In this document: in pieces, positions 7,620 to 16,640 of the stretch | Numbering within the stretch: position 1 is the first letter of the stretch | Layout: every line of letters begins with the position of its first letter | Origin: Streptomyces fulvoviolaceus | Lineage (GTDB): Bacteria > Actinomycetota > Actinomycetes > Streptomycetales > Streptomycetaceae | NCBI RefSeq assembly: GCF_000718165.1 | Contig: NZ_JOEY01000015.1 | Span: 62,001 to 126,000, forward strand | Reading direction: 5' to 3' | Length of the DNA stretch: 64,000 nucleotides | Notes under the pieces: generated by a model | Seen by the model: the letters and a program-made list of their open reading frames with translations, nothing else | Told to the model about the DNA's origin: nothing | The model's database searches: none | Made by a program: the position numbers and the translations under genes

Positions 7620-8830
7620 GACGCCTCCGCTTTCCCGTCCAGGCCGAGCGCGGCGATCGGGTCCTGGTAGACGCCCTCCAGCAACGGCATCGCGGAAGCG
7701 ACGACCAGCGTGCCCGAGCCGAAGGTGCTGGGCACGATCCGCTCGTCGGCGCTCCAGCCCCGGTGCACCCGGTCGGTGACCTCGGCGCGCAGGTCGGTCA
7801 GGTACTCCTCGGCGGCGACGATGCCGCCGGCCAGGACCACGCGGCTCGGGTTGAGCAGGTCCGCGACGGTCGCGACGGCGCGTCCGGCGTGCCGGGCGCG
7901 GGTGCGCAGGAGGTCCTGGGCACGCAGGTCGCCGGAGCCGGTTCCGGCAGGGCGGGCGGCGGCGATGAGCCGCTCCAGCGGAAGGTGTTCGTCGGCCGCG
8001 GCCAGGATGCCCCGCTCCCGGGCCCGCTCCACGAGGACGGCGTCGCTCGCGACCGCCGACAGACAGGCGGCACCGCAGCAGGCACACGGAGTGCCCTCGA
8101 CGCCGCTCACCGGAAGGTGCTCGATACCGCCCGCCGCCGCACCCGGGCCGCGGTGCACGGACCGGTCGACGACCACGGCGGCGCCGAGGATGTTGCCGAA
8201 GAAGATGTACACGAAGTCGTCGGCCTCGCGTCCGGCGCCGAACCACAACTCGGCACGCGCGGCGGCCCGTACGTTCTGGTCGAGCACCACGGGCCCGGGC
8301 AGTCGCCCGTCCAGCAGGTCGAGCAGGCGTACGTCGGTCCAGCCGAGCGCGCTGTGCTCGACGACCGTGCCCATCTCGCCGTCGACCCAGCCGCCGAGGC
8401 TGATGCCGGTACCGAGGAGGGTGCGGGCGCCGAGCCGGGCGGCGACGAACTCCCGTGCCCCGTCGACGGCTTGCTCGGCGATACGGCGCGGGTCCAGGTC
8501 GCCGTCGTGATCGAGGACGTACTGCGAGATCACCGTGCCGTCGAGGGCGACCAGGCCTAGCGTGGTGCGCAGCAGACCGATGTGGACACCGAGGGCGACC
8601 GGGCCCCGCGGGGCGATCCGTACGGGGACACGCGGCCGGCCCTGGGTGGCCTCCAGCGGCGCCTGTTCGCTCAGCAGGCCCGCGTCCATGAGGACGGCGG
8701 TGAGCTTGGTGACGCTGGGCGCGGACAGTCCCGTACGGCGGACGATGTCCGCGCGGGAGAGCGGCCCGTCGGCGAGCACCGCACGCAGCACTGCCGAGGC
8801 GTTGCCGCGGCGCATGCCTTCCGCTCTCAT
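7616..8830 (-). CDS. ROK-family transcriptional regulator
   Basis: 404 residues. Residues 7-60 form a winged helix (AVLRAVLADGPLSRADIVRRTGLSAPSVTKL), followed by a sugar-kinase fold. The phosphate-binding motifs are degraded (GVHIG in place of DxGxT, FFGNILG in place of GTGVG). The zinc-binding cysteine cluster is altered to CACCGAAC, so this is a regulator and not a kinase. It is the first gene of the minus-strand sugar-acid operon (about 6.6 kb) and probably represses it until a sugar ligand binds. A perfect inverted repeat just upstream of its start is the obvious candidate operator, implying autoregulation of the whole operon. Confidence 0.92.
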   Translation of the reverse strand: MRAEGMRRGNASAVLRAVLADGPLSRADIVRRTGLSAPSVTKLTAVLMDAGLLSEQAPLEATQGRPRVPVRIAPRGPVALGVHIGLLRTTLGLVALDGTVISQYVLDHDGDLDPRRIAEQAVDGAREFVAARLGARTLLGTGISLGGWVDGEMGTVVEHSALGWTDVRLLDLLDGRLPGPVVLDQNVRAAARAELWFGAGREADDFVYIFFGNILGAAVVVDRSVHRGPGAAAGGIEHLPVSGVEGTPCACCGAACLSAVASDAVLVERARERGILAAADEHLPLERLIAAARPAGTGSGDLRAQDLLRTRARHAGRAVATVADLLNPSRVVLAGGIVAAEEYLTDLRAEVTDRVHRGWSADERIVPSTFGSGTLVVASAMPLLEGVYQDPIAALGLDGKAEAS

Positions 8831-8854
8831 CGTCGCTTCCCCCCCCTGTCAGCA

Positions 8855-8899
8855 GCCCCCGGTGTGACTTAATTTCAGAAATTAAGTCACACCGGGGGC
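8855..8899. promoter_or_regulatory. Perfect 22-bp inverted repeat, candidate ROK operator
   Basis: Two exactly complementary 22-nt arms (8855-8876 and 8878-8899) flank a single A at 8877. The core ACTTAATTTC-A-GAAATTAAGT is A/T-rich in an otherwise very G/C-rich region, and the flanks are G/C-rich. It starts 24 nt upstream of the ROK ATG and 60 nt beyond the end of the preceding minus-strand gene. An operator is favoured by the TTAATTTC/GAAATTAA core, which resembles ROK/NagC-type sites. The same sequence could also act as a hairpin terminator for the gene above it. Confidence 0.7.
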
Positions 8900-8959
8900 G
8901 CCACGCAACAGCCGACGGGAAGGATCTCGCCAGATGGACACCGGGCCCGTCCGGGCGGC

Positions 8960-10444
8960 TCACCCCTTCGTGCAGCTGTGCCCGTTCAGGCTGAAGTCGT
9001 ACGCCGGCGCGTTCTTGCCCTGCCAGGAGGCGAGGAAGCCGAAGGAGAGGTCGCCGTCCGCGGGGACCGACTTGTTGTAGTCGGCGGCGGTGGCGGTGAC
9101 GCGGGAGCCGCTCTGGGTGAAGCTCGCGTCCCACATCTGGTTCACCTTCTGGCCGTCCTTGAAGGACCAGGCGACGCGCCAGGAGTCGAGGGCCCGGACG
9201 CTGGTGACGGTGACGGAGGCCTGGAAGCCGTCGGGCCACTGGTTGACGAGGTCGTACTGGACGCTGCAGAGCGGCGATCCGCTCTCACCCGGGGCCGGAT
9301 CGTCGCCGCCGGTGGCGGAGGAAGAGGTGCCCTGGGGCTCCGGGTCGGGGTTCTCCGGGTCGGACGACTCGGAGGCGCCTGCGGCACCGGTTTCCGAGGG
9401 CTCCGCCGAGCCGGACGGCCGCGCCGTGGCGGACGGGAACGACGAACCGGGGTCCGCCGCCACCGGCTGGCCCTCGCCCGAATCACTGGGCCGCGCGGCG
9501 CCGTTGTCCATGTCGGCACCCGGCATCATCGAGACGGCGAGCGCCAGCAGGGAGACGAGGACGGCCGCGACGAGGAGCCCGCCCCGCACGACACGTGCCT
9601 TGTGAGCGCCGGGGTTCGGGGGTCCGCCGTCCAGGGAGGCCGGGCGCCCGGCGCCCAGACGCACCTCGACGGCCCGGCGGCGGCGCTCCAGATAGGCGAG
9701 GCCGCCCCAGCCGATCACTCCGCCGGCGAGGGCCCCGGGCAGTCCGCCCCCGTGCAGCCGCAGACACGCGGCGGCCTCCGCGCACTGCACGCACCGCGCG
9801 AGGTGCCGGGAGAGATCCTCGGGGGTGTCGGCGGCGCTCGACCGGGTGACCGCGTCGAGCAGCCGGGCATAGCTCCGGCACTGCGCGTCCATCGGTGTGT
9901 CGAGGTGGTTGCGGTGGCTGCGGTCCCTGAACAGGCCGCGGACCTGGGCGAGTTCGTCGGCCGCGTTGGACGGGTCGAGGCCGAGTCTTCGGGCCACCAC
10001 GGACAGCGGCAGCGCCTCCACCTCGGCCAGCCACAGCAACTCCGCGTCCGCCGCCTGCAGATCGCGCAGGCCGCGCAGCGCGAGCGGGCGCTGCAGCGGG
10101 GGGCCGGTGTAGCGGGCGGCCTTGTCGGAGTTGAGCCACAGGCGCAGGTCGGGGTCGAGCTTGTGGCCCTGCCCCTGGAGCTCCCAGTCCGCCGCGGTCG
10201 TGCGTACGGCGGTGAGCAGCAGGGGGATCCTGGGCAGGTGGGCCGGGCGGCGGCCGGCGCCGCGGGCGGGAGCGGAATCCGCGTCGCGGGCCTCGCGCAT
10301 ACCGAGCGAGAATGCCTCCGCGGCCAGCTGGTTGGCCGCGGTGGAGCCGGCCGTGCACAGGTCGGCGTAGGAGAGCACGGCATCCCAGCACTCGGAGAAC
10401 AGCGCTGCTTCGGCGGCGTCCTGGGGAGTCGGCAGGTCGGGCAA
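8960..10444 (-). CDS. Sigma-like/zinc-motif membrane protein with extracellular CBM2
   Basis: 494 residues with a TTG start after GGAG. Residues 1-175 resemble an ECF sigma factor: a helical region then a sigma-4-like segment (ELLWLAEVEALPLSVVARRLGL). Residues 214-221 are HLARCVQC, the HxxxCxxC zinc motif of anti-sigma domains. One membrane helix spans 286-307. A Ser/Pro/Glu-rich linker (310-390) leads to a family-2 cellulose-binding domain (393-491) closed by Cys393 and Cys491 and carrying Trp403, Trp426, Trp438 and Trp474. The DNA-binding-like part would be cytoplasmic and the CBM2 outside. It may sense cellulose or chitin on the surface, like clostridial SigI/RsgI but in one chain. Function is inferred from architecture only. 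Confidence 0.82.
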   Translation of the reverse strand: MPDLPTPQDAAEAALFSECWDAVLSYADLCTAGSTAANQLAAEAFSLGMREARDADSAPARGAGRRPAHLPRIPLLLTAVRTTAADWELQGQGHKLDPDLRLWLNSDKAARYTGPPLQRPLALRGLRDLQAADAELLWLAEVEALPLSVVARRLGLDPSNAADELAQVRGLFRDRSHRNHLDTPMDAQCRSYARLLDAVTRSSAADTPEDLSRHLARCVQCAEAAACLRLHGGGLPGALAGGVIGWGGLAYLERRRRAVEVRLGAGRPASLDGGPPNPGAHKARVVRGGLLVAAVLVSLLALAVSMMPGADMDNGAARPSDSGEGQPVAADPGSSFPSATARPSGSAEPSETGAAGASESSDPENPDPEPQGTSSSATGGDDPAPGESGSPLCSVQYDLVNQWPDGFQASVTVTSVRALDSWRVAWSFKDGQKVNQMWDASFTQSGSRVTATAADYNKSVPADGDLSFGFLASWQGKNAPAYDFSLNGHSCTKG

Positions 10445-10620
10445 GGGGTCTCCTGCATCGAGAGCGAGGTCAACTCACCTTATTGGCAACGGAGTTGTGG
10501 GGAACCTCACGGCAGGGCCCGAGCCTTTCACGCTATCGACACAACTGACAAGCGCACTATTCATTTCCGGTTACCGGGGGTTCGGGCACAGCCACTTCCC
10601 GTTGCTCGTACAGGCATACG

Positions 10621-10657
10621 CAAAGAAGGCCCGGACGGTTCGATCCGGGCCTCTTTG
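10621..10657 (-). terminator. Hairpin terminator downstream of radical SAM gene
   Basis: CAAAGAAGGCCCGGA (10621-10635) pairs with TCCGGGCCTCTTTG (10644-10657) across an 8-nt loop with one bulged base. Read on the minus strand, it begins about 24 nt after the radical SAM stop codon and ends in CTTCTTTG, suiting a rho-independent terminator. The remaining 176 nt up to 10444-10445 hold the untested promoter of the sigma-like/CBM2 gene. Confidence 0.75.
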
Positions 10658-10680
10658 TCGATTCCTCGACCCTTTGCCGA

Positions 10681-12021
10681 CTATCCCGCCGACGGCACCT
10701 CGACCGGCTCCTGGGCCGGAAGGCTGTCCATGAACGAGCTGACGGAGAAGACCGCGCGGCCGGGCCCGGGCGGACCGTAACCGGGAGGCGAGGACAGGCC
10801 GAAGTCGTCCATCGTCGCGCGGTAGGCCTCGAGAAGGCGGATGTGGTACTCCAGCGGCGCACCCTGCGGGTTGGCCTTGCCGAGCGGGGTCGTCGGCTCG
10901 GGGCACCAGGTGGTGAAGCGGGGCGTGATGCCGTGCGACATGAAGAAGCGCAGGCCCTCGGTCGTGGAGGCGATGGCCTCGTCGACCGTCGTGAAGCCGA
11001 AGGGCTCGGCCATCTCCACGCCCGCCACGAAGTTGGGGATCACGTTGCGCGCGCCGAAGACCTCCGCCGAGTCGAGGATCCGCTTGTGCCACTCGTCGCG
11101 GCCGACGTAACGCTCCTTGCCGGGGCAGTACAGCTCGAACAGCCGGCGGTCCCACACCTCGTAGTTGGGGTGGTAGATCTGCACGCCGTAGTCCTTGAAC
11201 CGCTGCACGTCGTCGCGCGGCAGCGCCTGCGCGACGACCTTGCCGATCCAGCGTCCGGGGAAGTGCTCCTCGATGGCCTTGGCGTAGAGACCGTAGAAGT
11301 CGGCCTCGTCACGGCCCTGCAGCTTCGAGGTGATCGCGCCGCCGGTGAGGGTGTAGGCGGTGGACGCCTTCGCGGTGTCGTACCGGTCGATGATCTCGAG
11401 CGCTTCGAGGACCTCGTCGACGTCCTTGACGCCGGTGTAGGGGCGGCCCGCCGCCTTGTGCTGGCGCCAGTTGTGGTTGATGTCGCAGTACTGGCACTCC
11501 TCCTTGGCGCCGAAGTACTGGCAGACCCGGAAGACGGTGAGATAGATCAGGTAGCCCCACTGGATCGTCGGGGCCACCTCCATCACGGACTTCCCGTTGG
11601 AGAGCTTGTGCCGGTAGTACTCCGGCATCGGCGGCACACCGACGTCGGAGATCCGCTTCCCGTCGAGGTAGAGCCCGAGCACGCCCTCCTCGTCGGCGGC
11701 GACCCGGTACGGCGAGGACGGGTTCACGCGCACGGAGACCACGGTCCGCCGCAGGTCGTACGGCCCGCCCGTGAGGATGATCTCCTCCGGCGGCCGCCTC
11801 AGCGCGGCCTCGCCGAGCTCGGGCAGGGTGCCGTGGTCGAAGGAGAAGATGAAGTACGACTTCGGCTTGACCTCGCCGGCTGCCTCGTTGGTGGTGTCGC
11901 TCAGCGCGGATGGGTCGAAGGCCACACCACCGCGCAGCAGGTCCTCTTTGAAGACGGCTTCCCGTGGAACATGCGGGAATCGCTCCATCAGATCCTCGAC
12001 CAGTGCGGTGCGGCTGCCCAT
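10681..12021 (-). CDS. Radical SAM protein with Cx8CxxC cluster motif
   Basis: 446 residues. The likely [4Fe-4S] ligands lie in VCQYFGAKEECQYCDIN (Cys, eight residues, Cys, two residues, Cys), preceded by a strand (GYLIYLTVFR). A glycine-rich TLTGGAITSKLQG block follows, resembling the SAM-contacting GGE-like strand. The barrel continues with IPNFVAGVEMAEPFGF and TTWCPEPTTPLG. The Cx8CxxC spacing differs from the standard Cx3CxxC and is closest to the Elp3/MiaB-like Cx9CxxC group. The first ~140 residues have no motif I recognise. No partner peptide or methyltransferase is adjacent. A 58-nt gap separates it from the PPOX gene upstream. Substrate unknown. Confidence 0.82.
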   Translation of the reverse strand: MGSRTALVEDLMERFPHVPREAVFKEDLLRGGVAFDPSALSDTTNEAAGEVKPKSYFIFSFDHGTLPELGEAALRRPPEEIILTGGPYDLRRTVVSVRVNPSSPYRVAADEEGVLGLYLDGKRISDVGVPPMPEYYRHKLSNGKSVMEVAPTIQWGYLIYLTVFRVCQYFGAKEECQYCDINHNWRQHKAAGRPYTGVKDVDEVLEALEIIDRYDTAKASTAYTLTGGAITSKLQGRDEADFYGLYAKAIEEHFPGRWIGKVVAQALPRDDVQRFKDYGVQIYHPNYEVWDRRLFELYCPGKERYVGRDEWHKRILDSAEVFGARNVIPNFVAGVEMAEPFGFTTVDEAIASTTEGLRFFMSHGITPRFTTWCPEPTTPLGKANPQGAPLEYHIRLLEAYRATMDDFGLSSPPGYGPPGPGRAVFSVSSFMDSLPAQEPVEVPSAG

Positions 12022-12079
12022 CCCGTGTCTCCTCCCGGCTCAGGCGTACGACTCCTCACGGTATGCCCTCGCTCCGACA

Positions 12080-12742
12080 TCAACCGTGCCGGGTCCCCCC
12101 GCGCCGCGAAATGTGTGCTGGTACGGGGGTTTCCGGAGGCAGCAGCGGATCGGCGACGGGAGCACCCCACACCGAGGCGAGCGGGAGCACACCGGCCCAC
12201 AGACCCAGCTCCGCGTCGGGCCCGTCCCCGTCGTCGGGCGCACCGGTGCGGATCTTGACCGAGGCCTCTTCGAGGGAGAGGGCGAGGAGGGTCGTGGCGG
12301 CGAGTTCCTTGCGGTTCGGGCTTCGGGCGTACGACCACTGCCCGGGCGCCGCGTGCTCGGTGAGGCGGCGCAGACCCTCCAGCCTCTCCTCGGGGTCGGT
12401 GACCTTGCGCGCCTCGCCGTGGATCATCGCGCTGCGGTAGTTCACCCCGTGCTCGAAGACGGACCGGGCGAGGACCAGCCCGTCGACGTGCGTGACGGTG
12501 ACGCATACGGGAGTGCCGCCCGCGAGACTGCGGCTGGCCACCGAGCCGTGCAGATAGAGCTGCCCCTCGTCCCGGCCGTACACCGTGGGCACGACCAGCG
12601 GCCGCCCCTCGACCACCACGCCGAGGTGGCACACGAACCCGGCGTCGAGGATCGCGTGCAGATCGGCGCGGTCGAGGCTGCCCTGATCACGGAGGCGGCG
12701 GTGGCGGGTGAGGTCGGTCTCGGGGAGCGGGTCGAGCGTCAT
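12080..12742 (-). CDS. Pyridoxamine 5'-phosphate oxidase-fold flavoprotein
   Basis: 220 residues from ATG 12742. The start has the PPOX pattern: helix with RADLHAILDAGFVCHLGVVVEGRPLVVPTVYG, then LYLHGSVASRSLAGGTPVCVTVTHVDGLVLARS, a split-barrel FMN (or F420/heme) site. NYRSAMIHGEARKVTDPEERLEGLRRLTEH is characteristic of the Streptomyces subgroup, in which most members have no assigned reaction. An upstream in-frame ATG (12802) lacks a ribosome site. It is cytoplasmic, alone between the radical SAM gene and the dehydrogenase gene, and its substrate cannot be inferred. Confidence 0.85.
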   Translation of the reverse strand: MTLDPLPETDLTRHRRLRDQGSLDRADLHAILDAGFVCHLGVVVEGRPLVVPTVYGRDEGQLYLHGSVASRSLAGGTPVCVTVTHVDGLVLARSVFEHGVNYRSAMIHGEARKVTDPEERLEGLRRLTEHAAPGQWSYARSPNRKELAATTLLALSLEEASVKIRTGAPDDGDGPDAELGLWAGVLPLASVWGAPVADPLLPPETPVPAHISRRGGTRHG

Positions 12743-12831
12743 AGCGGCCGACGCTACCGATATCGCGCACACATGGCTAGATCCCTGCGAATAACAGCAC
12801 AAGAACTCGGAAATTCAACGAAATCCGCAGT

Positions 12832-13839
12832 TCAGGCTTCGCGCTCCAGCGCCGCGAGGTCGACCGGGTACGCCACCTGCCCGCCGGACGTCAGCCGCTC
12901 CGCCTCCGCTACGACCGCCGCGCCCAGGCGGCCCAGCTCGTTGCCCTGCGAGCCCGCGAGGTGCGGGGTGACGAAGACGTTCGGCAGGTCGAAGAGAGGC
13001 GAGTCGGCGGGCAGCGGCTCGGGGTCGGTGACGTCGAGGATCGCGCTGAGGCGCCCGGCGCGCAGTTCGCCGACGAGGGCGTCGTGGTCGACCAGTCCGC
13101 CGCGCGCGGTGTTGATCAGGACCGCGCCGTCGGGCATCAGGGCCAGCTCGCGGCCGCCGATCAGATGGTGCGTCTCCGGGGTCTCGGGCGCGTGGATCGT
13201 GACGATGTCCGAGGTGCGCAGGAGGTCGTCCAACTCCAGGAGCGGTACGCCGAGTTCGGCCGCCTGCGCCTCGTCGACGTACGGGTCGGTGAGGGCGGGC
13301 CGCAGGTCGAGCGGGCGCAGGAGCGCCAGGACGCGGCGGCCGATCCGGGAGGCGCCGATGACGCCGACGCGGCGGCCGTGGTTGCCGATGCCGGGAACGA
13401 CTCCCCAGCCGGGTGAGACACGCTCGGTGCGCAGGCGCTCGCGACGGACGAACACGTCCTTGCCGGCGAGCAGGATCATGGCGAGGGTGTACTCGGCGAC
13501 GGGCAGCGCGTTGGCCTCGGCCGCCGAGGAGACGGCGATGCCCCGCTGCCAGATCTCGGGCGTGGCGAAGCCCTTGACCGAGCCGGCCGAGTGGAGCACC
13601 GCACGCAGCTTCGGGGCCGCGTCGAGGACGGTGGCGTCGAGGCGGGGGCAGCCCCAGCCGGTGACGAGGATCTCGGTGCGGGCGAGCGTCTCCCTGATCC
13701 GCGGGTCGGTGAAGTCCTCGGCGACCAGGGCCGGTTCGATGTCGACGACCTCGCGCAACCGCGCCAGCACCTCCGACGGGAAGACCAGCGGCACGTTCTC
13801 GGCGGACATGGCGAACAGTGCCTGGGGGCGCTCGGTCAA
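12832..13839 (-). CDS. D-isomer-specific 2-hydroxyacid dehydrogenase
   Basis: 335 residues. The NAD domain carries VGVIGASRIGRRV, then an aspartate (LTDPYVDEAQ), consistent with NAD(H). Catalytic residues are visible as Arg in INTARGGLVDHDAL, Glu in the DVTDPEPLPADSPL block and His in VTPHLAGSQGNELG. A TTG start at 13839, 9 nt after GGAGG, was chosen; ATG 13809 would shorten it by ten residues and lacks a comparable site. It is divergent from the alditol oxidase gene and could act on the hydroxy- or keto-acid made downstream of sugar oxidation. A GAAAGCGCTTTC-like operator and a long purine-rich tract lie in its leader. Confidence 0.88.
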   Translation of the reverse strand: MTERPQALFAMSAENVPLVFPSEVLARLREVVDIEPALVAEDFTDPRIRETLARTEILVTGWGCPRLDATVLDAAPKLRAVLHSAGSVKGFATPEIWQRGIAVSSAAEANALPVAEYTLAMILLAGKDVFVRRERLRTERVSPGWGVVPGIGNHGRRVGVIGASRIGRRVLALLRPLDLRPALTDPYVDEAQAAELGVPLLELDDLLRTSDIVTIHAPETPETHHLIGGRELALMPDGAVLINTARGGLVDHDALVGELRAGRLSAILDVTDPEPLPADSPLFDLPNVFVTPHLAGSQGNELGRLGAAVVAEAERLTSGGQVAYPVDLAALEREA

Positions 13840-13844
13840 GGTGA

Positions 13845-15254
<1,410 letters not shown>

Positions 15255-15274
15255 CTTTATAAAGCCCCTTTCCT

Positions 15275-15290
15275 AACCCCTTGTCGAAAG
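15275..15290. promoter_or_regulatory. Shared promoter motif AACCCCTTGTCGAAAG
   Basis: This 16-mer lies 86 nt upstream of the ROK/GH30 gene pair and matches AACCCCTTGCCGAAGC (18584-18599, upstream of the ABC importer) at 13 of 16 positions. The shared block suggests one regulator, perhaps the ROK protein, acts on both promoters of the galactan operon. Confidence 0.45.
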
Positions 15291-15375
15291 TCCCCCGCAG
15301 CCCATAGCCTTGCGCCGCGCCGGTGCCGATGCCGTCCCGGCCTGAGCTGAGCCGAAGGGATGGGGTCGGCCCCTG

Positions 15376-16623
15376 ATGAAGCGCACATCACGTGACATCC
15401 GCACCACGAACCGCTACCAGGTGCTGCGCCAGATCATCGCCGAGTCGCCCACCTCCCGGCAGGAGCTGGCGGCGGCCACCGGGCTGAGCCTGGCCACGGT
15501 CGCCACGCTCGTCGGTGAGCTGCTCGACCTCCGCATGATCACGGAGGTCGGGTTCGAGGACTCGGCGGGAGGCCGCCCGCGGGGTCTCGTGGCCGTCAAC
15601 GCGTCGGGAGGCGCGTTGATCGGCGTCGACATCGCAGAGACGTACGTCCATGTCGAGCTGTTCGATCTCGCGCTGAACGTCCTGGCCCGCGCCGAGGAGG
15701 ACGTCCGCCCCGGCGAGAGCCTCCCCGAGCAGGTGGTCGGCCATGTCGCCGCCGCCGTCGGCTCGGTGGTCGCGCAGGCCGGGATCGAGGGCGCCCGGGT
15801 GCTCGGCGTCGGCGTGAGCGTGCCGGGCCAGGTGGACCGCGCGACCGGCATCTCGGAGTACGCGCCCAACTGGGACTGGCACGACGTGCCCCTGCTCGAC
15901 CTGCTCACCGAGCACATCGCCTACCCCCTCTACCTGGACAACCCGCTGCGCGCCGGTGCGGTGGCCGAGCTGTGGTTCGGGGCCGCGCGCGGGCGCGGGA
16001 ACGCCGTGGTGGTCAACCTCGGCACCGGCGTGGGCGCCGGCCTGATCCTGGGCGGCGGGCTGCACCGGGGCGTGAGCAACAGCGCCGGCGAGTGGGGCCA
16101 CACCACGATCGTCCTGGACGGCCGGCTGTGCCGCTGCGGCAACCACGGCTGTGTGGAGACGTACGTCGGCGCGCCCGGCATCATGCTGAACCTGCGCGAG
16201 CTCAGCCCCGGCAGCACGCTGCTGCACCCGGAGGACCAGACCGCCACCATCGACGCGCTGTCCCGGGGGATGCTCGAGCAGGACCCGGTGGCGCTCAAGG
16301 TGGTCCGCGACACCGCCCGCTATCTGGGTGCCGGCATCGCCTCCCTGGTCAACATCTTCAACCCCGAAGTGGTCGTGCTCAGCAGCTGGGTCGCGGCCAC
16401 CCTCGGCGAGCCGCTGGTCGCCGAGGTGCGCGAGGCCGTCGCCCGGCACGCGCTGCCGCGGCCGATGGCCGCCACCGAGATCGTCCTCTCCCCGATCCCC
16501 ACCGACCCGGCCTGCCTGGGTGCGGCGACGTTCGCGCTCGAAGGGGCGCTGCAGTCGGTCGGACAGAGGAACGGAAAGAAACGCACCACCCCCGCAAGGA
16601 GCCGTACCGCACCACCTTCATGA
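15376..16623 (+). CDS. ROK-family transcriptional regulator of the galactan cluster
   Basis: 415 residues. The winged helix (YQVLRQIIAESPTSRQELAAATGLSLATVATLVGEL) is followed by a kinase-like fold with intact motifs: IGVDIAETYVHVELFDL, VNLGTGVGAGLILGG, the sugar-contacting SAGEWGH and the full zinc site CRCGNHGCVE. It probably binds an unphosphorylated sugar (galactose or a galactan fragment, by context) and controls the GH30-ABC-GH2 genes that follow on the same strand. The stop is 17 nt before the GH30 start, so the two are likely cotranscribed. It keeps features lost in the ROK protein at 7616-8830, and the two are not close copies. Confidence 0.92.
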   Translation: MKRTSRDIRTTNRYQVLRQIIAESPTSRQELAAATGLSLATVATLVGELLDLRMITEVGFEDSAGGRPRGLVAVNASGGALIGVDIAETYVHVELFDLALNVLARAEEDVRPGESLPEQVVGHVAAAVGSVVAQAGIEGARVLGVGVSVPGQVDRATGISEYAPNWDWHDVPLLDLLTEHIAYPLYLDNPLRAGAVAELWFGAARGRGNAVVVNLGTGVGAGLILGGGLHRGVSNSAGEWGHTTIVLDGRLCRCGNHGCVETYVGAPGIMLNLRELSPGSTLLHPEDQTATIDALSRGMLEQDPVALKVVRDTARYLGAGIASLVNIFNPEVVVLSSWVAATLGEPLVAEVREAVARHALPRPMAATEIVLSPIPTDPACLGAATFALEGALQSVGQRNGKKRTTPARSRTAPPS

Positions 16624-16640
16624 CGACGGAAGGGATGCAC

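Noticed and set aside
10636..10650. GGTTCGATCC, like a tRNA T-loop
   Set aside because: It is the loop and arm of the radical SAM terminator hairpin; no acceptor, D or anticodon stems surround it.
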